Shown here piece after piece: positions 13,980 to 14,048 of a stretch of 14,048 nt of DNA. The notes beneath the pieces are model-generated. The model was not told the DNA's origin. It made no database searches and was given only the letters and a program-made list of their open reading frames with translations. Position numbers and translations under genes: made by a program. This stretch comes from an uncultured Roseiflexaceae bacterium (GTDB taxonomy: Bacteria > Chloroflexota > Chloroflexia > Chloroflexales > Roseiflexaceae), in NCBI GenBank assembly GCA_937974195.1, contig CALJIC010000254.1, forward strand, positions 1-14,048, written 5' to 3'. How positions within the stretch are numbered: the first letter of the stretch is position 1; each line of letters starts with the position of its first letter.

Positions 13980-14048
13980 GAACCGAGAACTTCAGAACCG
14001 AGAACTTCAGAACCGAGAACTTCAGAACCGAGAACTTCAGAACCGAGA
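13980..14048. repeat. 15-bp tandem repeat array upstream of ilvN, cut by the window edge
   Basis: Four perfect copies of GAACCGAGAACTTCA (13980-14039) are followed by the first nine bases of a fifth. Each unit contains the GAACCGA heptad of the leuA-leader array, followed by a GAACTTCA octamer. The orientation relative to the downstream gene is the same as at leuA. The array begins four bases upstream of the more distal ilvN ATG. Confidence 0.93.

Noticed and set aside
13980..14048. CRISPR array
   Set aside because: The units are contiguous 15-mers with no unique spacers, so this is a simple tandem repeat.

Overview
The window is a GC-rich (very high G+C at third codon positions) bacterial chromosomal segment. 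It is dominated by a branched-chain amino acid biosynthesis cluster read on the minus strand. Several features suggest a filamentous Chloroflexota of the class Chloroflexia (Roseiflexus/Kouleothrix-like). These are the ilvN-ilvC-leuA order with a citramalate synthase and leuCDB nearby, the many GTG starts, the degenerate heptanucleotide arrays, and the G/C palindromic elements between genes. The lineage is an inference from gene content and style and was not tested by any search.

Layout, read in the direction of the minus-strand transcripts. Upstream unit: a 15-bp tandem repeat cut by the window edge (13980-14048); ilvN (acetolactate synthase regulatory subunit); ilvC (ketol-acid reductoisomerase); a small four-helix-bundle (S23/23S rRNA intervening-sequence type) protein flanked on both sides by heptad repeats; leuA (2-isopropylmalate synthase); pheA (prephenate dehydratase); and cimA (citramalate synthase). 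cimA ends in an 11-bp tail-to-tail overlap with a plus-strand CHASE-domain sensor histidine kinase at 5283-7022. Downstream unit: a TATAAT box at 5222-5227 precedes ilvE (branched-chain aminotransferase), leuC, leuD and leuB. A strong hairpin at 424-465 separates leuB from a convergent small plus-strand gene at 66-407, which encodes a catalytically degenerate serine-recombinase N-terminal domain.

Together the genes cover most of valine, leucine and isoleucine synthesis. IlvN (with an IlvB outside the window) and IlvC make the dihydroxy acids. LeuA starts the leucine branch. CimA starts isoleucine from pyruvate and acetyl-CoA, bypassing threonine deaminase. LeuCD and LeuB can serve both chain-elongation routes, and IlvE does the final transamination. 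No ilvB, ilvD or ilvA is present in the window. PheA is a phenylalanine-pathway enzyme carried within the upstream unit.

The most unusual material is between the genes. Seven-base-pair-unit repeat arrays sit directly in front of leuA and cimA, and a related 15-bp array sits in front of ilvN. The S23-type gene is bracketed by heptad arrays in opposite orientation. leuD is bracketed by copies of a composite palindromic repeat, two of which form a tandem duplication with a period of about 143 bp.
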